Below, one piece after another: positions 8,584 through 16,632 of a stretch of 64,000 bases of DNA. The notes beneath the pieces are model-generated. The model was not told the origin of the DNA. It did no database searches and saw only the letters and a program-made list of their open reading frames with translations. Location of the stretch: contig SVBX01000001.1 of assembly GCA_015058655.1 (NCBI GenBank), forward strand, positions 159,328-223,327, read 5' to 3'. A program made the translations under genes and the position numbers. The DNA is from Pseudoselenomonas ruminantium. Its GTDB lineage: Bacteria; Bacillota; Negativicutes; Selenomonadales; Selenomonadaceae. The first letter of the stretch is position 1. Each line of letters starts with the position of its first letter.

Positions 8584-10638
8584 TCAAGCACTTCTTGACT
8601 TTCTGCTGTCCCCTGTTTCGGCAGCTTCGGTAGAGACCTTGGAAGGCTCCTTCTCCGCCCTGCCTTTCACCTCCGTGATTCCTTCCTTTTCCGGGGCTAT
8701 GTAGCCCGCCCCGGCCTGTCCTTTGACCCTGAAGAACAGGGTAGACAAAGGCGGCAAGGTCAGAGTGATCGACTGCTCGCGGCCATGCCAGGGAACTTCC
8801 TGGGACTGGATATCCCCTGCGTTTCTTATGCCGCTGCCGCCAAACCCTTTATCATCGGAGTTGAATACTTCCACATAAATCCCCTTGGAGGGTACCCCCA
8901 CCCGGTAATTCTCACGGGTTTCGGGGGTAAAATTGCAAAGAACGATGAGAAAGTCATTTCTGTCCTTGGCCCTGCGGATGAAGGATATCACGCTGTTCTC
9001 ATTGTCATTGCAGTCAATCCATTTGAAGCCTTCCCAGTCAAAATCCACCTGCCAGAGAGCCTTGGTATCACAGTAAAACTTGTTCAAGGTCCTGCTGTAA
9101 GCAGACAGCGCTGCGTGCATGGGATATTGCTCTACCAAATGCCAGTCCAGAGCCTCATCGTAGTTCCACTCAATGAACTGGCCAAACTCTCCCCCCATGA
9201 AAAGGAGCTTCTTGCCAGGATGAGCTATCCAGTAGCCGTAGAAAGCCCTGAGGCTGGCAAACTTTTGCCAATAGTCCCCCGGCATCTTGGAAATCAGCGA
9301 GCACTTGCCATGCACTACCTCATCATGAGACAAGGGCAGCACAAAGTTCTCGCTGAAGGCATACATGAAGGAGAAAGTCACCTTGTCGTGGTTCCACTTG
9401 CGATAGATGGGATCAAGGCTCATATACCTGAGCATATCATTCATCCAGCCCATGTTCCACTTGTAATTAAAGCCCATGCCCCCCATGTAAACCGGTTTGG
9501 AAATGGAGGGCCAGGCGGTAGACTCCTCAGCAATCATCAAGGCTTGGGGATGATACTTGAAGACGGCTTCATTGAGCTTCTTCAAGAAATCCATGGCCTC
9601 GAGATTGCCAGTGTCTCCGTACTTATTGGGCTGCCATTCCCCTTCTTTCCTACCGTAGTCCAGGTAGAGCATATTGGCCACTGCATCTATGCGCAGCCCG
9701 TCAATATGAAATTCCTCAAACCAGAACATGGCATTGGAAATGAGGAAACTCTGCACTTCTGTGCGGCCATAGTCAAAATTGACCGTGCCCCATTCCCAAT
9801 TCTCCGCCAGCTGCTCATTGTCGGACTCATAGAGGTTCGGGCCATCAAAGTGCCTGAGCCCCTGCTCATCCTTGCAGAAATGTCCCGGCACCCAGTCCAT
9901 GATGACGCCGATGCCATTCTGGTGGGCCTTGTCCACCAGATAGCGGAAATCATCAGGCGTGCCATAACGGCTGGTAACTGCATAATAGCCAGTAGCCTGA
10001 TAGCCCCAGGAACCGTCGAAAGGATGCTCGCAGAGAGGCATGAACTCTATGTGGGTATAGTGCATATCCCGCACATAGGCGATGAGCTCATCTGCCAGCT
10101 CACGGTAGGAAAGGTATCCCCCGTCCTGCTTGCGGCGCCAGGAGCCGGCATGGACCTCATAGGTCAGCATGGGGCGGCTATAGGAAGAAGTTTCCCTCTG
10201 CCTTGCCTGCCACTCCCCATCCTGCCACGCATACTGGTCCATGCGATACAGCCTGGAGGCCGTTTTAGGTTTCTTCTCTGCATAGAAGCCGTAGGGGTCG
10301 GCCTTCATGATGTGAGGGCCTCCCCACTGTGGCTCTATGGCATACTTGTAGATATCTCCCTGGGAAAGTCCCTCTATGAAGACTTGCCAGATTTCTCCAT
10401 CGCCGATTCTCTCCATGGGATTCACTCTGGTATCCCAGTTATTGAAATCCCCTACTACGCTGACAGATTTGGCATGGGGCGCCCAGAGGGCGAAGCGGAC
10501 ACCGCTGCTCTCCCCCTTGGTCTCAAAATGCGCCCCGAGCATTTCGTAGGCGTGATAGTTTGTCCCTTGATGGAACAAATACAGGTCAAACTCGCTGAGT
10601 TTGGAAGTCTTCACAGACAGCCCTCCCTTATATGGCAC
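8584..10638 (-). CDS. glgB: 1,4-alpha-glucan branching enzyme
   Basis: The 684-residue GH13 enzyme makes alpha-1,6 branches in glycogen. An N-terminal CBM48-type domain is visible (VRFALWAPHAKSVSVVGDFN), followed by the barrel with GYQATGYYAVTSRYG, nucleophile Asp in DGLRIDAVANMLY, acid/base Glu in MIAEESTAWP and the transition-state region LSHDEVVHGK, then a C-terminal beta domain. About 40 further residues after the usual end are charged and low in complexity (EKEGITEVKGRAEKEPSK) and look like a dispensable tail. Translation probably begins at GTG 10638, eight bases after AGGAG. A second GTG at 10614, preceded by GGGAGG, is almost as good. It lies 20 bases after glgP. Confidence 0.96.
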   Translation of the reverse strand: MPYKGGLSVKTSKLSEFDLYLFHQGTNYHAYEMLGAHFETKGESSGVRFALWAPHAKSVSVVGDFNNWDTRVNPMERIGDGEIWQVFIEGLSQGDIYKYAIEPQWGGPHIMKADPYGFYAEKKPKTASRLYRMDQYAWQDGEWQARQRETSSYSRPMLTYEVHAGSWRRKQDGGYLSYRELADELIAYVRDMHYTHIEFMPLCEHPFDGSWGYQATGYYAVTSRYGTPDDFRYLVDKAHQNGIGVIMDWVPGHFCKDEQGLRHFDGPNLYESDNEQLAENWEWGTVNFDYGRTEVQSFLISNAMFWFEEFHIDGLRIDAVANMLYLDYGRKEGEWQPNKYGDTGNLEAMDFLKKLNEAVFKYHPQALMIAEESTAWPSISKPVYMGGMGFNYKWNMGWMNDMLRYMSLDPIYRKWNHDKVTFSFMYAFSENFVLPLSHDEVVHGKCSLISKMPGDYWQKFASLRAFYGYWIAHPGKKLLFMGGEFGQFIEWNYDEALDWHLVEQYPMHAALSAYSRTLNKFYCDTKALWQVDFDWEGFKWIDCNDNENSVISFIRRAKDRNDFLIVLCNFTPETRENYRVGVPSKGIYVEVFNSDDKGFGGSGIRNAGDIQSQEVPWHGREQSITLTLPPLSTLFFRVKGQAGAGYIAPEKEGITEVKGRAEKEPSKVSTEAAETGDSRKSRSA

Positions 10639-10658
10639 CGATCAATCTCCTAAAATTC

Positions 10659-13136
10659 TCAGTTGATCATGCAGGGCTTCACGCGCCAGATTTCATTGGC
10701 ATACTCATCGATGGTGCGGTCTGAGGAGAACCTGCCGGAGTTGGCGATGTTCACCGCCGAGGACTTCAGCCAGTCGAAGCGCTGCTCATAGCGACGCATA
10801 GCCTCCTCATGCGCTTCACTGTAAGCAAGGAAATCCTTCATGATGAAGAACTCGTCATTGCTGTGAAGGATGTAATCGTAGAGGGAACGGAAATCACCGT
10901 ACCTGCCATCCACCAGCTGGTTCATGACATTGCGCACTGTCTCGTTGCTGTTGAACTCATCCCAGGCAGAATAGCTGCCGTTAGCATAATAAGCCAGCAC
11001 TTCCTCAGCCCTGAGGCCGAAGAGGATGAAGTGGTCATCTCCGCCTACAGCCTCGCGGATTTCCACATTGGCTCCGTCCAGGGTACCAAGGGTAACAGCG
11101 CCGTTCATCATGAACTTCATGTTGCCGGTACCGGAAGCCTCCTTGGAAGCAGTGGAAATCTGCTCGCTGATTTCGGCAGCAGGATAGACGATTTCGCCCA
11201 AAGACACACCGAAGTTCTCGATAAAAGCCACCTTCAGCCTGTCACGGGTGACGGGATCGTTGTTGATCTTGCTGCCAACGGCGTTGATGAGCCTGATGGT
11301 CTCCTTGGCGATATAGTAGCCCGGGGCTGCCTTGCCGCCGAAGAAGTAGGTGGTGGGCACTATGTCATAGCTGGTGTCATGCTTCAGCCTGTCATACTGG
11401 TACATGATATGCAGGATGTTCATGAGCTGCCGCTTGTAGGAATGGATGCGCTTCACCTGGATGTCGAAGATGGAGTTAGGATCCACCATGAGGCCGTTGT
11501 TGTGCTTCTGGATATAGTCAGCCAGCCTCTTCTTCCGGAGGGTCTTGATATCCCCCAGCTTGTTCAGGAAGGGCTTGTCCTCCACATAGTCATTCAGGAG
11601 ATCCAGCTGCTCCGGATAACGATGCCAGCGGCGGCTGCCGATGGTCTCATCGATGAGATCCGAAAGCTCCGGATTGGCTCCCATGAGCCAGCGGCGATGG
11701 GTGATGCCGTTGGTCTTGTTGTTGAACATGCGGGGATAGAGCTCATAGAAATCGCGCAGAGTGGTGTTCTGGAGAATCATGGAGTGGATCTCTGCCACGC
11801 CGTTGACGCTGTGGGAGCCGATGATGGCAAGTCTTGCCATGTGCACCATACCACCCTCGATGATGGAGATAGCCCGGACCTTGTTGTCATCGCCGGGATA
11901 GCGCTTGCGCACGAAGTTCAGATGGCGATGGTTGATCTCCTCGATGATCATGTAGATGCGGGGCAGCAGTTCCTTGAACATATCCACCGGCCAGGTTTCC
12001 AGCGCTTCGGGCAGGATAGTGTGGTTGGTGTAAGCCACGGTGTTACGCACCATTGCCCACGCTTCATCCCATTCCATCTTCTCCTCATCCACAAAGATGC
12101 GCATGAGTTCTGCCACAATGAGAGCCGGATGGGTATCGTTGATATGCAGGGCGATCTTCTGGGGGAAGTTGCTGAGAGCCGAGCCCGTCTTCTTATAGTG
12201 GCGGACAATGCTCTGCACCCCTGCAGACACCAGGAAGTACTCCTGGATCAGGCGGCGCTGGCGCCCTTCATAGCTGCTGTCATCCGGATACAGATAGCGG
12301 GTTATATTCTCTACGAAATGCCTGTACTGCTCCTTCTGCTGCAGCTGCTCATGGGTGATGAAGCCGTAATCTGAGAAGTCGCGGTTTACTTCTGCGTTCC
12401 AGAGGCGCAGGTTGTTCACCGTATTGTTATGGTAGCCTACCACAGGAACATCATAAGGCACAGCCATGACGGTGGTGGGGTTCTCATACACAAGCTCCAA
12501 TTCCCCATTGCCTATGTCCTTCATATAGGCATTGCCGAAGAATTTCACGTCAACGGCCTTATCAGCCTTGCGGTAATCCCAGGCAAAGCCGTTCTTCAGC
12601 CAGTTGTCGGGAATCTCCGCCTGCTGGCCGTCAATGATCTTCTGCTCGAAGAGGCCGAACTGGTAGCGGAGGCTGCAGCCGTGGCCCGCCAGGCGGTGGG
12701 CCGCCATGGAATCGATGAAGCAGGCAGCCAGGCGCCCCAGGCCCCCGTTGCCCAAGCCTGCATCCGGTTCTTCTTCGTAAATCTCAGAAAGTTCCAGTTT
12801 GAAATCGTCCTGGAGCACCTCCTGCACAGCCTCCTCAATGCCCAGATTGATGAGGTTGGACTTCAGGAGACGGCCCAGCAGGAACTCGATGGAGAAGTAA
12901 TAAACCTGCTTTTCCTGGCGCTCGTCATAAGTACGATTGGTCTTGATCCAGTTGTCGGAAATGTACTGCTTGGCAACAGAGGCCACCGTCTGGTAAATCT
13001 CGTTCTTGGTCAGTTCATGGAGCTCACGGCCCCACATGATGTGCACCGTGCTTATGAAACGCATCTTGAGCTCGTTCTTCAGCTTTTCATAAGCCTTATC
13101 CTTGACCTTATTGACTTTCTTTTCCTTTGCCAACAA
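10659..13136 (-). CDS. glgP: Glycogen phosphorylase
   Basis: This roughly 825-residue GT35 enzyme releases glucose-1-phosphate from glycogen ends using pyridoxal phosphate. The PLP lysine lies in KEASGTGNMKFMMNGAVTLG, which is the family signature, and the N-terminal YYFSIEFLLGR and GNGGLGRLAACF motifs are intact. The start needs choosing: the ORF track uses a GTG at 13142, but AAGGAG sits only one base before that codon. The in-frame TTG at 13136 has seven bases of spacing and is preferred. A highly structured 200-base spacer separates it from glgD, whereas glgB follows after only 22 bases, so glgP-glgB(-glgA) could be controlled separately from glgC-glgD. Confidence 0.96.
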   Translation of the reverse strand: MLAKEKKVNKVKDKAYEKLKNELKMRFISTVHIMWGRELHELTKNEIYQTVASVAKQYISDNWIKTNRTYDERQEKQVYYFSIEFLLGRLLKSNLINLGIEEAVQEVLQDDFKLELSEIYEEEPDAGLGNGGLGRLAACFIDSMAAHRLAGHGCSLRYQFGLFEQKIIDGQQAEIPDNWLKNGFAWDYRKADKAVDVKFFGNAYMKDIGNGELELVYENPTTVMAVPYDVPVVGYHNNTVNNLRLWNAEVNRDFSDYGFITHEQLQQKEQYRHFVENITRYLYPDDSSYEGRQRRLIQEYFLVSAGVQSIVRHYKKTGSALSNFPQKIALHINDTHPALIVAELMRIFVDEEKMEWDEAWAMVRNTVAYTNHTILPEALETWPVDMFKELLPRIYMIIEEINHRHLNFVRKRYPGDDNKVRAISIIEGGMVHMARLAIIGSHSVNGVAEIHSMILQNTTLRDFYELYPRMFNNKTNGITHRRWLMGANPELSDLIDETIGSRRWHRYPEQLDLLNDYVEDKPFLNKLGDIKTLRKKRLADYIQKHNNGLMVDPNSIFDIQVKRIHSYKRQLMNILHIMYQYDRLKHDTSYDIVPTTYFFGGKAAPGYYIAKETIRLINAVGSKINNDPVTRDRLKVAFIENFGVSLGEIVYPAAEISEQISTASKEASGTGNMKFMMNGAVTLGTLDGANVEIREAVGGDDHFILFGLRAEEVLAYYANGSYSAWDEFNSNETVRNVMNQLVDGRYGDFRSLYDYILHSNDEFFIMKDFLAYSEAHEEAMRRYEQRFDWLKSSAVNIANSGRFSSDRTIDEYANEIWRVKPCMIN

Positions 13137-13194
13137 AAACACTCTCCTTCGGTGTAACTAAAACCAAGCCATATTCATCCTCTGGGAAAGCCTC

Positions 13195-13332
13195 GTGCGA
13201 AATTTCGCACAGCTTGAGTGCGTGAAAAAGCCCATCAGCCGCTTTCCGGCTTGCTGGACTTTCACTGCACAATATAAAGAGCCGTCATAAAGGGCCCCGC
13301 CAAAAGCAGGCTGGAACCTCTTTACAACGGCT
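13195..13332 (-). promoter_or_regulatory. Structured glgD-glgP intercistronic region with three hairpins
   Basis: Reading on the minus strand, the spacer holds three hairpins. First, AGCCGT...TAAAG pairs with CTTTA...ACGGCT (13280-13332) and is followed by CTTTAT, a plausible glgD terminator. Second, GTGAAAGTCC pairs imperfectly with GGGCTTTTTCAC (13222-13265) and encloses an AGCCG/CGGCT stem. Third is a perfect 16-bp palindrome, GTGCGAAATTTCGCAC (13195-13210), just ahead of the glgP ribosome-binding site. It could be a terminator followed by a leader or an operator. I cannot match it to a known riboswitch. Confidence 0.5.
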
Positions 13333-13342
13333 TGCCTTATCT

Positions 13343-14452
13343 TTAGATAACTACATTCTTGGTGACGATGAGGGGATAATTAGGGGCTCCCTTGAGCCAC
13401 TTGTCCTTGGTGATGACCACATTCTTGTCGCAAATGACATTCTCGATAAGGGAACCTTCCTGAATGTCGCATTTCTGCATGATGATGGAATTCTTGACCT
13501 TCACGCCCTTGGCAATCTTGACGCCGCGGAAGATGATGGAGTTCTCCACCTCGCCGCGAATCTCACAGCCATTGGCAATGAGGGAATTCTTCACATCAGC
13601 GCTCTCCTTGTACTGGACAGGCACTTCATCTTTCACCTTGGTGTAGATGGAATTGCGGCCCATAAAGAGCTCTTCCCAGTTCTCCGGCTCCAGGAGGTCC
13701 ATATTGGCCTTGTAGAAAGCCGTGGTGGAATCCACATGAGCTACATAGCCATCATGCTCGCAGGCATAGATGTTGTACTCGGAAGCCCTGCGGATAAGGC
13801 CATCCATCATGAGGTCCTGGCCGCCATGTTCGAAGGTATAGCGCACCATCTCGGCGAAAATGCGCTTCTCCATGAGGTAAACGCTCATGGCCACCTTGGA
13901 GCCGTCATAGACAGCCTGCTTCTCAGAGATATCCTCCACCAGGCCGTTCTCCGCCGTCTCAATGACCACATTGCGGCCCGGGGTCTCATGGGTGGAAGTA
14001 TAGTAAACCATGGTGATGTCAGCATCCGTATTCTGATGGAAACGGAGGAGCTGGCTGAAGTCAACATTGTAAACAAAGCTGCCGCTGGTCAGAAGCACAT
14101 ACTTCTGGGAGCTGTGTTCAAAGAAATCCAGATTGTGGTAAAAGTTCTTGAGATCGCCTTTGCGTGTTGCTATTGCTTCATCATGTGGGGCAGGGAGATA
14201 AAATAGTCCATCATGGCGACGGGCCAGATCCCAATCCTTGCCGGACCTCAGATGGTCAAGCACGGAGCGGGGCTTATCCGGCAACATGACACCGACATTC
14301 TGGATGCCGGAGTTCACCATGCTGGAAAGCGTGAAATCAATCAAGCGGTAACGACCTGCAAAAGGCAATGACTCAACAGCACGACGGTCTGTAAGTTCGC
14401 GAATCAGCTTGTTCTCTTCCTGAAGATTGATAATCCCCATTACTGTTTTCAA
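13343..14452 (-). CDS. glgD: GlgD, glucose-1-phosphate adenylyltransferase regulatory-type subunit
   Basis: The 369-residue protein has the nucleotidyltransferase fold followed by left-handed beta-helix hexapeptide repeats (VENSIIFRGVKIAKGVKVKNSI). It starts MKTVMGIINLQEEN instead of the GGxGxRL pyrophosphorylase loop of GlgC. This missing catalytic loop is the hallmark of GlgD, which in Firmicutes pairs with GlgC in an ADP-glucose pyrophosphorylase heterotetramer and raises its activity. SLPFAGRYRLIDFTLSSMVNSGI retains the conserved glucose-1-phosphate-side framework. It lies 43 bases downstream of glgC, in the usual order. Confidence 0.95.
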   Translation of the reverse strand: MKTVMGIINLQEENKLIRELTDRRAVESLPFAGRYRLIDFTLSSMVNSGIQNVGVMLPDKPRSVLDHLRSGKDWDLARRHDGLFYLPAPHDEAIATRKGDLKNFYHNLDFFEHSSQKYVLLTSGSFVYNVDFSQLLRFHQNTDADITMVYYTSTHETPGRNVVIETAENGLVEDISEKQAVYDGSKVAMSVYLMEKRIFAEMVRYTFEHGGQDLMMDGLIRRASEYNIYACEHDGYVAHVDSTTAFYKANMDLLEPENWEELFMGRNSIYTKVKDEVPVQYKESADVKNSLIANGCEIRGEVENSIIFRGVKIAKGVKVKNSIIMQKCDIQEGSLIENVICDKNVVITKDKWLKGAPNYPLIVTKNVVI

Positions 14453-14495
14453 TTTTTATTCACTCCGATCTCATGGTCTTCCTGTGTGAGAAGGC

Positions 14496-15650
14496 TCAGC
14501 CTGCCTGCTTGCCGCTGGCAGCTGCCTCAACCGTCTCGCCCTCAGCCACAACCGTGATGGCACCCAGCTCGCCCGTGACCTTTGCACCTTCGGCAATCTC
14601 ACAGTTCTGAGCCACAATGGCGTAATCCACCACAGCACCGTCCTTGATGACGGTGGAGGGCATGATGACAGAATTGGTGACCTTGGCTCCCTTGCCAATG
14701 CGGACTCCGGGGAAGATGATGGAGTTCTCCACCTCGCCCAGAACCATGGAGCCTTCGCTTACCATAGCCTTCTTGATCTTGGCATCCTTGCCGATATAAT
14801 GAGGCGGGAAGGGCTGGTTGGAAGAATAAATCTTCCAGTCGCCATTGAGCTCAAACGGCGGCTTGTCCTGCAGGAGATCCATGTTAGCCTGCCAGAGGCT
14901 CTCAATGGTTCCCACATCCTTCCAGTAGCCATCAAAAGCGTAAGAATAGAGACGCCCCTTGTCGGCGAGCATCTTCGGAATGATGTTCTTGCCGAAGTCA
15001 TGAGAGGAAGTCTCATCCTTGGCATCTTCTTCAAGGTACTTCTTGAGGTAGCTCTTGTTGAAGATGTAGATGCCCATTGAAGCAAGGTTGCTCTTGGGCT
15101 TAGCCGGCTTCTCCTCGAATTCAAGGATGCGGCCGGACTTGTCCGTGTTCATAATGCCGAAGCGGGGAGCCTCATCCCAAGGAACTTCGAAGACACCGAT
15201 GGTGGCTTCTGCCTTGTTCATCTTATGGGATTCCAGCATCCAGGAATAATCCATGGTGTAAATGTGGTCACCGGACAGAATGAGCACATACTCAGGATCT
15301 GCCAGGTCAATGAAGTTCAGGTTCTGGTAGATGGCATCTGCCGTACCCTGATACCAGTCTGCTCCCTTTTCGCGGGCATAGGGAGGCAGGATGAAGATGC
15401 CGCCGTCACTTTTATCCAGGTCCCAGGCACTGCCGGAAGCCAGGTAGTTGTGCAGCTCCAGCGGACGGTACTGAGTCAGCACGCCCACCTTATCGATTCC
15501 CGAGTTAGCACAGTTGCTCAGCGGAAAATCGATAATACGATATTTGCCGCCAAAAGGCACGGCCGGCTTGGCGATTTTCTTCGTCAAAGCCCCCAGGCGG
15601 CTGCCCTGGCCGCCTGCAAGAATCATTGCTAAGCATTCTGTCTTTCTCAT
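14496..15650 (-). CDS. glgC: Glucose-1-phosphate adenylyltransferase catalytic subunit
   Basis: This 384-residue enzyme makes ADP-glucose from ATP and glucose-1-phosphate, the committed step of glycogen synthesis. The N-terminus [22 protein letters not shown] is the nucleotide-binding loop. [20 protein letters not shown], the [10 protein letters not shown] catalytic segment and the [12 protein letters not shown] substrate motif are all present, followed by a hexapeptide beta-helix. A Gly/Ala-rich C-terminal tail ([16 protein letters not shown]) is unremarkable. It is the first gene of the cluster, and AGGGGGATTTTTT precedes the ATG. The AT-rich 350-base region upstream should hold the promoter. 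Confidence 0.97.
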   Translation of the reverse strand: MRKTECLAMILAGGQGSRLGALTKKIAKPAVPFGGKYRIIDFPLSNCANSGIDKVGVLTQYRPLELHNYLASGSAWDLDKSDGGIFILPPYAREKGADWYQGTADAIYQNLNFIDLADPEYVLILSGDHIYTMDYSWMLESHKMNKAEATIGVFEVPWDEAPRFGIMNTDKSGRILEFEEKPAKPKSNLASMGIYIFNKSYLKKYLEEDAKDETSSHDFGKNIIPKMLADKGRLYSYAFDGYWKDVGTIESLWQANMDLLQDKPPFELNGDWKIYSSNQPFPPHYIGKDAKIKKAMVSEGSMVLGEVENSIIFPGVRIGKGAKVTNSVIMPSTVIKDGAVVDYAIVAQNCEIAEGAKVTGELGAITVVAEGETVEAAASGKQAG

Positions 15651-15997
15651 AAAAAATCCCCCTTGGATATTTGTGACGACTGGCTCCCCATATTATGACC
15701 AATTCGCCTTGTTACCTCTATAATAACAGAAAACCCTCTGTTAGTATACATTATTTACACAACCAAAGTATTGTATACAGCATTTTATTCAAAAATGTAA
15801 CCCAAATTCTGTATCAGCCGATAATCCAAGGTTTTCCTTAACCCTCAACTACGAGATAACAGCTTCACTGCATACTTACTTATTCTAGCCTTAGCAGGAA
15901 TCTCCTGCCAAAAAAGAAAAAATTTCGCTTTTTTTCCAAATCAATTTCTTATCAAGCCACTGATTGGAAAAAAAGCTATTTTTTGACAATTATGTCA
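15651..15997 (-). promoter_or_regulatory. AT-rich region upstream of glgC, with a 13-bp inverted repeat
   Basis: There is no gene here. On the minus strand TATACT (within TGTATACTAAC) and TTATTATAG are candidate -10 elements, but neither has a convincing -35, so I do not assign a promoter. Two GTATAC sites about 30 bases apart could be operators. GCTTTTTTTCCAA (15927-15939) and TTGGAAAAAAAGC (15964-15976) form a perfect 13-bp inverted repeat about 20 bases past the stop of the small gene at 15998-16333, and are probably its AT-rich terminator. Confidence 0.4.
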
Positions 15998-16333
15998 TCA
16001 AAGAAGCACCCAGATAAGGATTCCCCAGCCCAGCGCCAGGCTGAACCCCTTCAAAAAATTGGAGAGGAATCTCCCCCGCGCCCCGCCCAGGCTTCTGGCC
16101 AGCGGGTGAAGCAAATAGAGCAGCACCGAGAAACTGAAGAGGAACAGCTGCAGATCCCCAGCCCATAGCGCATAGCACACAACCATGCCAGCCAGGAATG
16201 TGCCGGCACCCTTGCCGACAGAGAATATCACCTTGGGATGTTCCTCCCTGTCTTCATCATGCCAGAGGGCACGGGAGACAGGCTGGTCAAACTCATCCTT
16301 CTCATCTTCATGGGCAAACCATCTGTAGCGCAT
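15998..16333 (-). CDS. Small membrane protein (111 aa), unknown function
   Basis: I do not recognise this 111-residue protein. The first 35 residues are strongly charged (FAHEDEKDEFDQPVSRALWH). They are followed by two or three hydrophobic segments (GAGTFLAGMVVCYALWAG, LQLFLFSFSVLLYLLHPLA and FSLALGWGILIWVLL) separated by a basic loop, so it is predicted to sit in the inner membrane with a cytoplasmic acidic head. Its ATG overlaps the stop of a short frameshifted ORF upstream (TGATG), with GGGGG nine bases before the start, so the two were probably translationally coupled. No regulator or enzyme context indicates a role. Confidence 0.6.
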   Translation of the reverse strand: MRYRWFAHEDEKDEFDQPVSRALWHDEDREEHPKVIFSVGKGAGTFLAGMVVCYALWAGDLQLFLFSFSVLLYLLHPLARSLGGARGRFLSNFLKGFSLALGWGILIWVLL

Positions 16334-16484
16334 CAGGAAGCACCCCCAAAGAAAACTTTCCTGGCTCCTGCAATGAGTTCCGGCAGCCTGGCGTACAGAT
16401 TATTCCACGCTCCCACAGCCCCCGGCAGCCAGCTGCTGTCCAGGGTGAAAAATGTAATTTTTCCAGGAATTCTCTACGTTCCAT
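16333..16484 (-). pseudogene. Short frameshifted ORF coupled to the 111-aa membrane protein
   Basis: The ORF track misses this. From an ATG at 16484 the reading begins MEREFLEK and then leaves frame in a run of five A. If one more A is assumed, it continues as ITFFTLDSSWLPGAVGAWNN and ends in KVFFGGAS, with its stop overlapping the ATG of the next gene. The second part has no usual start codon of its own (a TAG precedes it). The joined 49-residue product looks like a genuine small protein. Either the gene is broken, translation slips, or the assembly lost one A. Confidence 0.45.
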
Positions 16485-16632
16485 ACCAACCGCCTATCAA
16501 TGAATACATATATTATAGGCAATAGCACACAAAAAATCTAGTGAAGAAAGTCATATTCTTGACGTTTTTTCAGAGGAATTTTCTGTGTGCATACAAACTT
16601 TTTCTAATTTAGCTTCTCGTCCTTCCGCCCTT

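Noticed and set aside
8785-10653. 622-aa plus-strand ORF
   Set aside because: Shadow of glgB; no ribosome-binding site, and the opposite strand carries intact GH13 motifs.
10809-12374. 521-aa plus-strand ORF
   Set aside because: Shadow of glgP.
13195-13332. Known riboswitch in front of glgP
   Set aside because: The hairpins do not show the conserved boxes of any riboswitch class I know; kept only as an unexplained structured region.
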